Source of the DNA: Bathymodiolus brooksi
Lineage: Eukaryota; Mollusca; Bivalvia; Mytilida; Modiolidae
Length of the DNA: 64,000 bases
Assembly (NCBI GenBank): GCA_963680875.1
Contig: OY804575.1
Span: 31,586,494 to 31,650,493, forward strand
Direction: 5' to 3'
In this document: in pieces, positions 12,805 to 23,644 of the stretch
Position numbering within the stretch: the first letter of the stretch is position 1
Layout: every line of letters starts with the position of its first letter
Notes under the pieces: model-generated
The model's input: the letters and a program-made list of their open reading frames with translations, nothing else
Told to the model about the DNA's origin: nothing
Databases searched by the model: none
Position numbers and translations under genes: made by a program

Positions 12805-13758
12805 ATGTTAACTATCTCCTCTGATGAGCTAAATTCACCACGGACGAATGCTTTAAGTAACAGTAAATGTATTTGTACTAGTAATAGTTATTTGAAAACT
12901 TGTTGTTTATGTTTAAATGCTTGTACAGATAATGTAGATAATGTTAGAATACTTACGCTCCATTGTTGTGGAATTAAAACAAAATTTAACTACCCAGAAT
13001 TCATTGAAATGATAAATGATTTTGATATTCTATGTTTAGTTGAAACCAAAACTGATGATTGTGATATTATAAATATACCAGGGTATACTGTCAAAATGAA
13101 AATTCGAAAGTTTATGTCGTTTAAAAAGTCAGGAGGTATACTTTCAGCATTTAAAAATGAATATAAAAAATATATTTCTGAATTACCTTAATAGTATAAT
13201 TTTACACTTTGGTTCAAAATAAGTCAACAATTGACAGGCTGTGATGACGATAGTATACATGGGATTGCTTATATCCCACCAGACAATTCTAAATATGCGT
13301 CGATTGACGCTTTAAGCGAAATTGAAAATGAGTTTCAAAACTTTCAAAAAAATTCTAAATATTTTTTTTTACATGGTGATTTTAATAGCAGGATTTCAAA
13401 AGAACCCGATGTTATTAATTTTGAAAGAGAATCAGGTAACGATGAGAATGTTGAACATTTATTTATAGATACAAGTAATGCAAATATGTTGGAAGAATTA
13501 GGTATTCCCCTAAGACGGGCTAATGAAGATAAGGTTATAAACCAGTATGTTAGAAAATTATTGAATTTTTGTAAATATATTGATGTATTCATTCTAAATG
13601 GTAGAATAGGTGAAGACAAAGATATTGATAAATTTACATGTAAAAATGTTGGTGTTGTAGACTATACCATTGCATCTCCAGAGTACTTAAAGCATATTAC
13701 TAATTTTCTAGTGTTAGAATTTAGTAAACTTCTTTCAGATGTCCATTGCCCAATATAA
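12805..13758 (+). pseudogene. LINE ORF2, apurinic-type endonuclease domain
   Basis: The segments ILTLHCCGIKTKFNYPEF, FDILCLVETKTDDCDI (the catalytic LxET box), FKKSGGILSAFKNEYKKYI, then after a break IAYIPPDNSKY and YFFLHGDFNSRI (GDFN box) and VVDYTIASPEYL (D-Y at the close) are landmarks of the LINE endonuclease/exonuclease fold. A stop near 13190 breaks the frame; the rest resumes by 13231. The domain nicks target DNA for target-primed reverse transcription. Confidence 0.78.
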
Positions 13759-14399
13759 TTTGTTATTGATCATGTTAAACAATATTCATGCATGAGGTCA
13801 TCGCCAAACATTATAGGTGACGATAACGTAGATAAAAACCATGCAGGTGAGAAAATTATAAAAATGTCCTTTTTCTTGAAAATCTAGACTTAGAGCTTAT
13901 GAATGACTTAGAGAATTCTGTGATTAATCTCAGTCCGGAAAATTTCTCACAAGCTGAACTTGATATTTGTGTTGTAAAGCTCAGTAATCTTCAGCTAAGA
14001 CAACTTTTGGAATTAAGAGATCGAGAAACATAAGAGAGAAAAAGAGTAAAGTAAGTGTATCTAAAAAACCATTGTCCCTAAAGTAAATGTATCTAATTCG
14101 TGGTTCGGATTAGACTGTAAATCTGCTAGATAAAATTATAGAAAATAATTATAAAAAGAGTAGACATTAGAGAAATAAAACAGAATCTTCAAAATTAGAA
14201 ATGAAGAAGGCAGAAAAAGAGTATAAAAAGCTGCTCGACATGAGCATCGTTCATCATAGGAAAGGAATGAGACAAAAGATGAAGGAATGAAGGTAGAACA
14301 ATAGCAAAGAATATTGTAAAATATTAAATTCAGGTTGTCGTAAGAAGCAGCCAAATATTTCTATTAGCTCACTTTTTGACTTTTTCAAAAATAATTAAT

Positions 14400-15882
14400 G
14401 AAACTCCTCATAACATAGATAATGATCATGATCTCCTGGATATAGAACCCCATTTTATAAATACCCCCATTAATGTAGAAATTACCGCAGATGAGATATA
14501 AAAGTATATCAATGATTTGAAACCTGAGAAGGCATGTGTCAATGACAATATAATTAATGAATATATAAAATCAGCAGCACATTTGCTGATGCCAATCTAT
14601 GTTAAATTGTTTAATTGAATATTCGATTCAGGTAAAGTACCGGGTACGTGGCTATCAAGATATAGTATCCCCATTTTCAAAACAAGGGGAAATCTGATGA
14701 TCCTAAATTTTATAGACCAATTTCGATTTTGAGCTGGATAGGGAAACTGTTTACCTCGATACTTAATAAAAGATTGAATGCTTACTCCGACGATTTTTTG
14801 TTGATCAACGAAAGCCAAGTAGGTTTTAGACATGGGGATTCAACCAATGATAATATATTTTCTGTATTATTTGAATTTTTAACCTTGAAAAAGAAAAAAT
14901 AATGTTCTATGTATTCATAGATTTTGAAAAAGCTTTCGATACTGTTTGGGGAGAGGATTTAAGGTGTAAGTTACTCATGAATCATATTAATGGTAAAATG
15001 TACATTGTAATAGTTAATATGTATCATAATGTGAAATCTAGAATTACGTATGATAATGCATTTTCCGAATTTTTGTGGGAACGGAGGCAGACAAGGAAAA
15101 TATTATTTCCTTTCCTATTTTCTTTATACTTAAATGATTTGGAAACATTTTTAGAAAATAATAATGTAACTGGTTTGAAACTTTATCTGATGAATTAGAA
15201 CAAAAGCTTGGTTATTATACTAAATTATATGTGATTATGAATGCTAATGATACTGCTCTTTTGGCAAAATCTGTTGAATCTATTCCAAGTATACTGCATC
15301 AAATGGAAACTTAAAGTATATATAGACAAAACAAATTTTGATTTTTACCACGGGAAGATTACCAACAAACATTCATTTTAAGTATGGGGATCAGGAATTC
15401 GAGATTGTAAAATACTTTTTGTATCTTGGGATAAATTCAGCAGGTCAGGGTCATTCAGTAATGCTAAAAAAGAACTGGTGAACAGGGGAACTAAAGATAT
15501 GTATGAGGTACTAAAACTGGACAGACTTCATAATTTATCTATACAATGTCAATTAGAACTATTTGACAGTATGGGCAAGCCAATAACACTTTATGGGTGT
15601 GAAGCTTGTGGATTTGGAAATAACGAAATTAGTGAAAGGCTACATTTTAAATTATGTAAGCTACTTCTACATCTAAAAACTTCAACTCCCGAGTATATGG
15701 TCTACGATGAACTAGGAAGATATCCCATTAGAATTGTTATTAAGGTTAGAATGATACATTTCTGGTGTAAAATTATTATGGGGAAACAAAGTAAAATTTC
15801 TCACATATGTCATAAATTACTTAATACAATAATTTGTATAAGAGATGGATTATGGATAAAAAAAATATCCAGTATATTTTAG
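14400..15882 (+). pseudogene. LINE ORF2, reverse transcriptase, heavily decayed
   Basis: Fragments in changing frames give EKACVNDNIINEYIK (the DGI.NE region), a VKLFN..IFDSGKVPGTW stretch, FYVFIDFEKAFDTVWGEDL (motif A with the catalytic Asp), and a motif C reduced to NANDTALLAKS where YADD is expected. The region 15478-15882 (TLYGCEACGFGN, LLLHLKTSTPEYMVYDELGR) is the post-RT segment. Both the frame damage and the changed YADD box show that it is inactive. Confidence 0.75.
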
Positions 15883-15905
15883 ATAAGGGTGGTTTATCAT
15901 AGATA

Positions 15906-17139
15906 CACAAAGACAAAAGTTAAGCACCCCTGGGTTTTTTTTGAAATGACAAATGATACGACATATATTGTTCAAAGTTCAGTACCGGATGTAGCCAACA
16001 CGTGCGTCTCATCCCTCCAGTTAGACGTCAGATGTCCTGTTGTGATAGCTGCTGCCATTCCCGATGCAATGCTGCTTCCAACTGACGAATGTTTTGCACA
16101 AGAGGTTCCCGAACCTGTATACAATGGCCTAACATGTCCCAAATATGCTCTATGAGATTCAAATGATTCTATGAGGCCTTCCGTTGTCATCCATATACAC
16201 ATGCCTTGTTGCTAGTGGGTGGTTGTCGAAATGGGGGACAACAACTGGTTGCAAGATATCTCTGATGTACTGATCACCAGTTAGGTTGCCATGTATGGTG
16301 ACTAAATCATGAGAGATACACCCCCAAACCATTACGGAGCCTCCACCGGAAGGTACAGTTGGCTGGATGTTCCTTGGGTATAGGCTGTGTTTTTGTGTCT
16401 CCAAACCCTCATCCGGCCGTCGGTTACATGAAGCAGAAATCAGCTCTCGTCTGACAAATGGATTTGGTGCCATGTTCTTAAATTCCAACCACATCGTGCT
16501 AAGCACCATGCCAAACGTGTTCGTTGATATCGGTCTGGAACAGTGGACGTTTATTGACTCCTTGACTTAAGTTCCGCTGATTTCAGACGGTTTCTAACTG
16601 TTCTTGTTGACAGACGTATATTGGGCAGCCAGGGTTGTTTGAGTAGGAGACTGTTTGGGAATGGCATCCGTCTAACCAAATGCTGCAATGCCCTGTCGTC
16701 ACGATCTTGGCAAGTCCTTCACATTGTTGGTTTGTGTGTGTTTTATCACCAGTCGGCTGACGACAGCATGGTGGGAGCCCATCTGACGTCCAATAGTTTG
16801 AAGGACATCCCTGTTGTATGCATGCCGAATATTTGTCATCATTTGTGCTTCTGATATTCACCTTTGTATCATGCTAACTGAGAATGAATACATTTTTTAA
16901 AACACCAGACTTAAATACCCAAATTTGAAGCGTGAACATACTGAATTTTGAATAATGCGTGATAGGCATGGTTCACGTGCATGACTAGTCGATATTAGAC
17001 ATGATGGTCACACCTGTGTGAGCACATCTTTTTAATGGAACATTGTTCTTGCTATGATTAATATAAATATTAGCATCTAAACTTAATGTAACTTATTATG
17101 TTTTAATATATCAGGGGGTGCTTAACTTTTTTCTATGTG
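15906..17139. mobile_element. Tc1/mariner DNA transposon nested in the LINE
   Basis: A 1,234-bp insert flanked by TA on both sides (15904-15905 and 17140-17141). The ends are inverted: left CACAAAGACAAAAGTTAAGC plus ACCCC, right (reverse complement) CACATAGAAAAAAGTTAAGC plus ACCCC. LINE protein sequence resumes directly after the right TA, so the insertion point is exact. TA duplication and size fit the Tc1/mariner superfamily. The transposase is on the minus strand and broken. Confidence 0.88.
15940..16862 (-). pseudogene. Tc1 transposase (DDE), broken
   Basis: Pieces of a Tc1 transposase are read across three frames: RLSTRTVRNRLKSAEL (helix-turn-helix side), SDES followed by a TGA (16442-16440) where Arg is usual, LLHVTDGRMRV, GGGSVMVWGCISHDL, IHGNLTGDQYIRDIL, then VYMDDNGRPH (second Asp) and, after a shift, NLIEHIWDMLG (third acidic residue). 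The catalytic residues remain recognisable, but the stop and frameshifts make this copy non-autonomous. Confidence 0.8.
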
Positions 17140-17142
17140 TAT

Positions 17143-17632
17143 ATATGGCTATACCAGAATTGTATATAAAAAAATGGTTGGGTAATGTTGTTAAGATGAA
17201 TTTAATAGATCAATCTAAACAGACTTGGAGTACATCTGTAGATAATTCACCTAAGGCTGTGAATTATAGATTATACAAAAAAGGGATATCTTTTGAAAAT
17301 TATTTGGAAAGTTTGAAGGATAAGGACTTATTCTTACTTTGTCGTTTCCGTATCTGTAATCACAGACTTCCCATTGAAATAGGTCGGTGGCAAAACATAT
17401 ATCGAGAGAATAGAGTATGTAATTTGTGTCATGGTATGGAGTTGGGAGACGAGTTTCATTATTTGTTCGAATGCACTGAATGCATACAGGAGAGAGCCAG
17501 GTTGATTCCCCAAAAATACAGATGTAGTCCAAATACTGTAAAATATTGTGCCTTGATGTGTTCAAATTCTGTGGTTAAATTAAGTAAATTATGTAAATTC
17601 AATAGAATAGTTAACAGTAAAGTATGTCGTTA
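17143..17632 (+). pseudogene. LINE ORF2 C-terminus, downstream of the nested Tc1
   Basis: The frame after the Tc1 insertion reads LYIKKWLGNVVKMNLIDQSK, ICNHRLPIEIGRWQN and CNLCHGMELGDEFHYLFEC, the CxxC-H-C knuckle near the end of many LINE ORF2 proteins, and stops at 17632. It continues the protein interrupted at 15904. Confidence 0.8.
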
Positions 17633-17715
17633 GGTAGATATTGATTTGATATTGATTTGTTTACTTCCTTTCGGAAACTGGTGCAAATATGTTTGTATGT
17701 TTGATATTTATCTCT

Positions 17716-17734
17716 TTACCATGTAACATGGTAA
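17716..17734 (+). other. Hairpin in the LINE 3' end
   Basis: TTACCATG, a TAA loop and CATGGTAA form a perfect 8-bp stem just before the AATAAAGATATACT end of the element. Such 3' stems often mark the RT recognition site of LINE RNA. The role here is inferred. Confidence 0.55.
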
Positions 17735-17769
17735 TGAGAAATAAAGATATACTATTGATTATATTTCAG

Positions 17770-18530
17770 CTGTATTCTGGCGTGTAATCAACATATTAAA
17801 ATTAAACAATGAAATATGTCTTACGACATTACGTATATAAATCTAAATACGTCTTGTAGAAATTGATGCATGTCCTAGTTTCAATGACATATTGAAAACA
17901 ATGTATATTAACCATACCCGAAGTGAGCAGTTATACGATCTTTAAGCTCTCGATTTTTTTTTGCTTTGTGGAAAATGAGCGTGAATAGGGTCGACACATG
18001 TAAGTTGCTGTTAGCATACAATTGCATGAATATTGTTATGCACACGAACAAGTTAAATACAGGGAAAAGAGATGAAATAATAAAGAAAGTGTATTGAAAA
18101 TAAATATGTAAGCAGAAAGTTAAAAAGGGGGTGGCAATTCCGTGCCACGAGCGCCTGTGGTATGACCTATTCGTTTTTAATTTTTCTTCTCCCAAAGACT
18201 TTTAAATGATTTATCTTTCAAATCTCTTGACTATGAGCGTACCTTATGAATGTGTAATAGATTGGACGCTTACGTTATTTTTCACTATCACTGTGTCGAT
18301 ATCTCTGCTGGTGGACTGTTACTCCTCAAGGGTATCACCGCCCAATAAGCCAATGCTTCGCCACTGATATACCATGCCCTATTAGATATATTTATCATTG
18401 GAATGTTCTGTTACTCCATAATGCAATTATACTAAAACTATGGTTCTCCTTCAAGCATAGATAACAATAGCCGAATTTGACGACGCTGTTTAGATTCTTT
18501 CGTTTCCTTGCCCCTAAAACATTTTAAGAT
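17770..18530. other. Stretch with no recognised gene
   Basis: AT-rich DNA with fragments of dispersed repeats, for example a TCCGTGCCACGAGCG segment near 18140 and 'GTTACTCC...GGTATCACC' near 18320. No coding or RNA gene was seen. Confidence 0.35.
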
Positions 18531-18537
18531 ATTTGGC

Positions 18538-18860
18538 TCTGCAATATTTTGACTTTGAGTGCATACGTACAGGATGAACGTTATTCTAGAAACGCGTCTT
18601 GTGCTCTGTTTTAGATATCTACGTTTTTATTTTTACAAAATCAGACAACACGAATAGAAATGTCGAACTTATCATAGTTTTTCTTATATCGAAATCGCAC
18701 CTAATATTTGAGTTATTTGACTAGGCAATATTTTGACTTTGAGTGTACACGTACATGATGAATGTTATTCCAGAAACGAGTCGTGTGCTCTATATTAGAT
18801 ATCTACGTTTTTATTTTTACAAAATAACACAACGTGAATAGAAAAGGCAAACTGATAATA
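18538..18860 (+). repeat. Tandem duplication, period about 183 bp
   Basis: Two copies (about 18538-18680 and 18721-18860) share GCAATATTTTGACTTTGAGT, GTTATTC(t/c)AGAAACG and TTAGATATCTACGTTTTTAT. They belong to the dispersed family with the TTCCAGAAA(C) motif. Confidence 0.7.
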
Positions 18861-19687
18861 GTTTTGTTTTATGTGGAAATCGTACGTGACATCATATACT
18901 ACTTACTAACATCACACAATTAACATGTAATATGGCAACATCAACTTACAAGAAAACGAAAACTTGAAGCAATATAAGTAGGAATTCTGAGCACACCATA
19001 TGATTGAGAAAACAAATCAGTAATCCGTGACTATCCATTAATGTTATGTTGATTCCTGCTGTACATGACATGAGCATTACCATATTTATCTACATGTCAA
19101 TTTTTTCAACCATTGCTATGTCTTTTCTTTCTTCTTTTCTTTTTTCAGTCAAGGGTTCCTATGTTAGATTTGGATTTTGATTTAAACCAAAATATAAGAA
19201 TATTTATACTATGTATACAACAATGAAAAGGTAAGCGTAATTAAGTATAATGTTCCAGTTCTACCAGAATATACTATATTTAGCATGTATATAGATATAT
19301 TTGTGAAGCAGTGATGCAATATGTTAGCTACTTTTGCTATGACTTACCTGTTTGCTGTCAATATATCTAAATTTCCCACAAATAAATAGCACTAACTACA
19401 ACTTGTATTAAAAATAATTTCTAGAAAAAAAATGCAAATCTTCTCTACTTGAAGTGCAAGATCGAATACAGTGACTAATGTTAAAAGTGGGGAAGCAGAA
19501 AAAATAATTCAAATAGGATGATATTCTTTAAGAGGACAGATTAGACTGTAATCATTCATTTTACTTCCCGAGGCAAGGGTCACGCATCGTCAAAGTGTCT
19601 GTAGGACCCTTGCCATTAAACATTTCACTACTTATATTTAACATTTTTACAGGAATTATAACTTGTAACAATGGATAACAAGTTCTG

Positions 19688-20722
19688 AACTGAAAAGCAA
19701 GAGCTATCACACTGTTGGAACAGTTCCAAAATCTAACCAAAAATAAGAGATCCACACTGTCGGAACAGTTCCAAAATTTAACTGAAAAATAAGAGATCCA
19801 CTCTGTCGGACCAGTTCCAAGACCTAACCGACAAACAATAGATTCACACTGTTGGAACAGTTCCAAAATCTGATCGAAAAACAAGCGTTACCAAATTGTC
19901 GGAACAGTTACAAAATCTAACCGAAAACAAGAGATACCACACTATCGGAATAGTTCCATAATCTAACAGAAAAACAAGAGATCCACAGTGTCGGGAACAG
20001 CTCCAAAATCTAACCGAAAAGCAAGAGATCCACACTGTCGTAACAGTACCAAAATCTAACCAAAAAACAAGAGATCCACACTGTCGGAACAGTTCCAAAA
20101 TCTGACCGAAAAGCAAGAGATCCACACTGTCGGAACAGTTCCAAAATCTAACCGAAAAGCAAGAGATCCACACTGTCGGAACAGTTCCAAAATCTAACTG
20201 AAAAACAATAGATACCACACTGTCAGAACAGTTACAAAATCTAACCGAAAACAAGAGATACCACACTGTCGGAACAGTTCCAAATTTTAACAGAAAACAA
20301 GAGATGCTACACTGTCGGAACTGTTCCAAAATCTAACAGAAATACAAGAGATAGCACACTTTCGGAAGAGTTCCAAAATCTAACCAAAACACAAGAGATA
20401 CCACGCTGTCGCAACAGTTCTAAAATCTAACCGCGAAGCAGGTGATACCACACTTTCGGAGCAGTTCCAAAATCTAACAGAAAAACAAAATATATCACAC
20501 TGTCGGAACAGTTCTACAATCTAACAGAAAAACAAGAGATACTACACTGTCGGAACAGTTCTACAATATAACAGAAAAACAAGAGATACCACACTGTCGG
20601 AACAGTTCCAAGATCTAAAAGAAAGACAAGAGATACCACACTGTCGGAAGAGTTCCAAGACCTAACAGAAAGACAGGAGATACCACACTGTCGGAACAGT
20701 TCCAAAATTTAACAGAAAAATC
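19688..20722. repeat. Minisatellite, unit about 46-48 bp, about 22 copies
   Basis: The unit runs CACTGTCGGAACAGTTCC, AAAATCTAAC, (a/c)GAAAAACAAGAGAT(A)CCA and is repeated head-to-tail for about 1 kb. Most units hold the perfect 11-bp palindrome GGAACAGTTCC. Because many units are 48 bp, the minus strand stays open for up to 161 codons with 16-residue periodicity (FGTVPTVW...). I take those frames as by-products of the array. A short relative lies at 35868-35960. Confidence 0.88.
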
Positions 20723-20739
20723 GTAGAAATCGCAAAATC

Positions 20740-22302
20740 GATACTCAGTCAAATATACTACTGGTGGGACGAGAAAGCTAAACATTTCATTAGTATGCTA
20801 AGCAAATTGGTGGTGCTGTGTACCAACACTGTGGGATTGAATCCAACAGAGGGAAGAACAAAAGATTGTCAGTTAAAAATCGTTACTCTAACACTGTTGA
20901 ATGTTCATATGTTCAAAATATCGAATTTACCACAATATCATTCGTTCCCATTGAAGAAGATATGCGTACATTGTATGGTTATCACCTGCTTGCCATGATT
21001 ATATACATTCAAGAGAACAAACCAGATGGCAAATTATCGAATATCATAGAACAATAAATTTAGATAATGCCAATTTTCAAAGGTATTTATATGAGTTATT
21101 TCCAGGAAACACATTTTTGGGTTTGTATATTTAGAAAACAATTGTGAGACTATTGCTATTTGAAAAGTATTTTAGCAAAACAAATGTTAACCCTATTTTA
21201 AACGGGAGTGAGTTCCGGTGCTAAGGAGGAGTATGCAGTTCCTAATCCACTAAATGCACCTGTCATGTGTTTCTCATGATACAAGTCCGCTAATAAATGT
21301 TATTCGGTGACAGGCCAGGAAAGAAAGAAGTGACCACTACAAACAGAACGTCATGATTACCTCTTTGATATCTTCAAACTTTTCTTGCCGCAGCTTAAAA
21401 TGATCAACAGTTTGATATGAGTGATCTTTGGTGCTCCGTTTCAAGGCACACCGTCAGAGTTTCGCTATCAACTCCTATTTGTCTTGTGGTATTCAAAACA
21501 TCCAACCAGATGTTCCCGAAGAAAAGAATATATTCACAATATAACATATTTACAAGAACTAGAATTATATTGCCTCATTTTTTTGTCTTATAAATGTTGG
21601 GATGGATATTTAACTGTAGCTTAAGGATTGTATTGCTCCAGATTTCTGCACATCTTATTTTTAATGGTCGCTTTATGTAGACTGAAATATATTCAGGACA
21701 TCAATTATAATAGAAGGCACCTTTTATCTTTTTAGCATTACTATTTTTAAAAAAGTAACATTTCCTAACATTTTTTTCGACAAAGTAAATATTCATATTT
21801 TGTGGTATGTTTTTGTCTCTGGGTCTGTTTTTATGATATAATTTTCTTAAATTCATTAATTAGTATTTTTTACAATACACAAATGTAATCGCTTTTTTTT
21901 TTTACACAAGACATTTTACAATCGAGAATACAATACTTTCTGTTTTGAAGCGATGAGGACAATTCTACACAATATTTCACTCAGCCTTGAGTATACTCTT
22001 TACGGCAAGAGGATTACTTTGTTCGCTTCGTTTTCTTTGGTTGCAATCCATCAATGCATCACGATCATAAACATGACTATGTAGGTCAACATCTTTATAC
22101 GTGTATCTGTGCATAACTTATTGTTGCGGGTGGTCGTTTTCGCCGGGAACTCTGGTTTCCTCCATTAAGTAAATTGATCATCGGAATATTTCTGAAATAT
22201 ATACCAATAATTCTAACCCTAAGCATAACATATTATTTTATTGTTTGTCAAAACTAATGTACTTTAACACCAGTGTCACATATATTTATACTGTTACTAC
22301 AG
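20740..22302. other. Stretch upstream of the methyltransferase-like gene
   Basis: No N-terminal exon of the METTL27-like gene was recognised here. A fragment near 21360 (TTGATATCTTCAAACTTTTC) belongs to the dispersed family seen at 7, 27.9 and 46.7 kb. Open frames at 20795-21624 carry no family signal. Confidence 0.35.
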
Positions 22303-22431
22303 ACCATGCTAGGTGTAGAATACAGTGAACCAGAACGGTGTGCTGAAGTAGTGTGTAAATACTTCCCGGAAAACAGAGAACATGTTGTTGTCTTTGATGT
22401 TGGTACAGGTACTGGTCTAGCTGCTGAGGAG
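22303..22431 (+). CDS. Gene C exon with SAM-binding motif I
   Basis: 129 bp, phase 0-0, after acceptor CTACTACAG and before donor GAG|GTTTGT. It encodes MLGVEYSEPERCAEVV, KYFPENREHVVVFDVGTGTG and LAAEE. The hydrophobic strand followed by D-V-G-T-G-T-G is the SAM-binding loop of Rossmann methyltransferases. Confidence 0.82.
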
Positions 22432-22502
22432 GTTTGTTATATATATATTATACTAGTAAAAATCTACATGAAGTTAATTTTGTAGAATATATATATATTG
22501 TA

Positions 22503-22720
22503 TCCTCTTTGTTTGTTTGTTTGTTTGCTTGATGGTGTTTAACGCCACTTTCAACAATATTTTAGTTACATCGTGGCGGTCAGTTTTATTGGTGGTGGAA
22601 ACCGGAGGACCCGGAGAAAACCACTGACCTGCCGCAAGTCACTAACAAACTTTATCACGTTATGTTGTACACCTTGCCCTGATCGAGATTCGACCTCACA
22701 ACATCAAAGCCCAACTGTTT
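22503..22720 (-). repeat. tRNA-derived SINE, reversed, partial
   Basis: Minus orientation. The tail ATGGTGTTTAACGCCACTTT, CAACAATATTTTAGTTACAT and body GGAGAAAACCACTGACCTG, GCAAGTCACTAACAAACTTT match the full copy at 30330-30600. The tRNA-like head is mostly lost. Confidence 0.75.
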
Positions 22721-23023
22721 GTACAAGATTTATATCATGTGTGGTGACTTAGAAAAAAAAATTAATATCACAGAAGTGAATTTTATTTGAAATAAGGTGA
22801 TAACACACTATTAATGTATTATCATAAAATAATGTTTTGACCCATCTTCAAGCTCTCATTATCATATTTGAGTATTCACAATAGGTAATATTAATATTTT
22901 TAGCATTATCTTAACATCTTGGTATTACTTCCTCTCACTTTAACCCAACAATTATTTATAATTCTACCACCGGTGTATTATTTATTGTTATTGTTACTCT
23001 ATGTATAATTTCAAATGCTGAAG

Positions 23024-23153
23024 AGAGGGGTTAAAATATTTGACGATTTAGATCCATCACAGGGAATGCTAAAAGAAGCAGAAAAGAAGAATATATTCTG
23101 ACATTTATACTGCAGTTTCTTCACCTCTGAACCGATATCTACATTACTCCCCA
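23024..23153 (+). pseudogene. Gene C exon 2 with premature TGA
   Basis: Frame from 23024 reads RGVKIFDDLDPSQGMLKEAE, KKNIF, stop (TGA 23099-23101), HLYCSFFTSEPISTLLP and ends phase 1 at donor CCCA|GTAAGTT. DxDPSxGML and the following segment fit METTL27-like proteins between SAM motifs I and II. The stop sits where CGA (Arg) would need only one C-to-T change. Both flanking splice signals are intact. Confidence 0.72.
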
Positions 23154-23299
23154 GTAAGTTAGTCAATATGGTAATGTGAAGTTGTATGAACAGTTCTAGT
23201 TGTCTTATTATTACTTAGTGATGCTTAGCTCCACTGTGAACAATAGTTCAGTTATTATTCGATACTATGAGGCGACGAACATATTTGTAATTATATTTC

Positions 23300-23640
23300 T
23301 GTTATGGTTAGCATGCTCGCCTCGATAGATCGTGGGTCCGAGAACCGATCGGTTCAAACCAAAGACTATAAATTGGTATTTGTTGCTTCTCCGCTAAGCA
23401 CGCAGCATTAACGAGAAAGAGCAAGGACTGGTTGGCTCGGATTCAGGATAATGTGTCCGAGTGGGGCGACATGTCTATGCGCAGACTGTTGTTTCAGTAA
23501 GCTATCACTATAAAAACCCAATTTGTTGATCTAGTACCAAGTGGACCTCATCTTCATATCATTGAAAATTAGCATGTTCTCGCCATGATAGAGCTGACAA
23601 TTACTGAGTTTGGGCTAAACAACAGTCACCCACTCAATCA
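23300..23640 (+). repeat. tRNA-derived SINE, second type
   Basis: A tRNA-like head, GGTTAGCATGCTCGCCTCGA (A-box side) and GATCGGTTCAAACC (B-box GGTTCAAACC), is followed by a body and the tail TGTTCTCGCCATGATAGAGC, TGGGCTAAACAACAGTCACC and CACTCAATCACTCAATC. It abuts the start of the 41-bp satellite. Confidence 0.7.
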
Positions 23641-23644
23641 CTCA

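Larger units (their letters stand above)
11640..17765 (+). mobile_element. Decayed LINE with L1-like ORF1, endonuclease and RT
   Basis: One non-LTR element read left to right: ORF1 (11673-12781), apurinic endonuclease domain (12805-13758), reverse transcriptase (about 14400-15882) and a zinc-knuckle C-terminus (17143-17632), closed by a short hairpin and an AATAAAGATATACTATTGATT end at about 17760. A Tc1 element (15906-17139) splits the C-terminal region. Every ORF has stops or frameshifts. The coiled-coil plus RNA-binding ORF1 suggests an L1/Tx1-like clade, but the clade was not settled. The 5' boundary is approximate. Confidence 0.8.

Noticed and set aside
19844..20329. 161-codon minus-strand open frame.
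   Set aside because: It lies wholly in the 46-48 bp minisatellite, and the frame is open only because many units are multiples of three.
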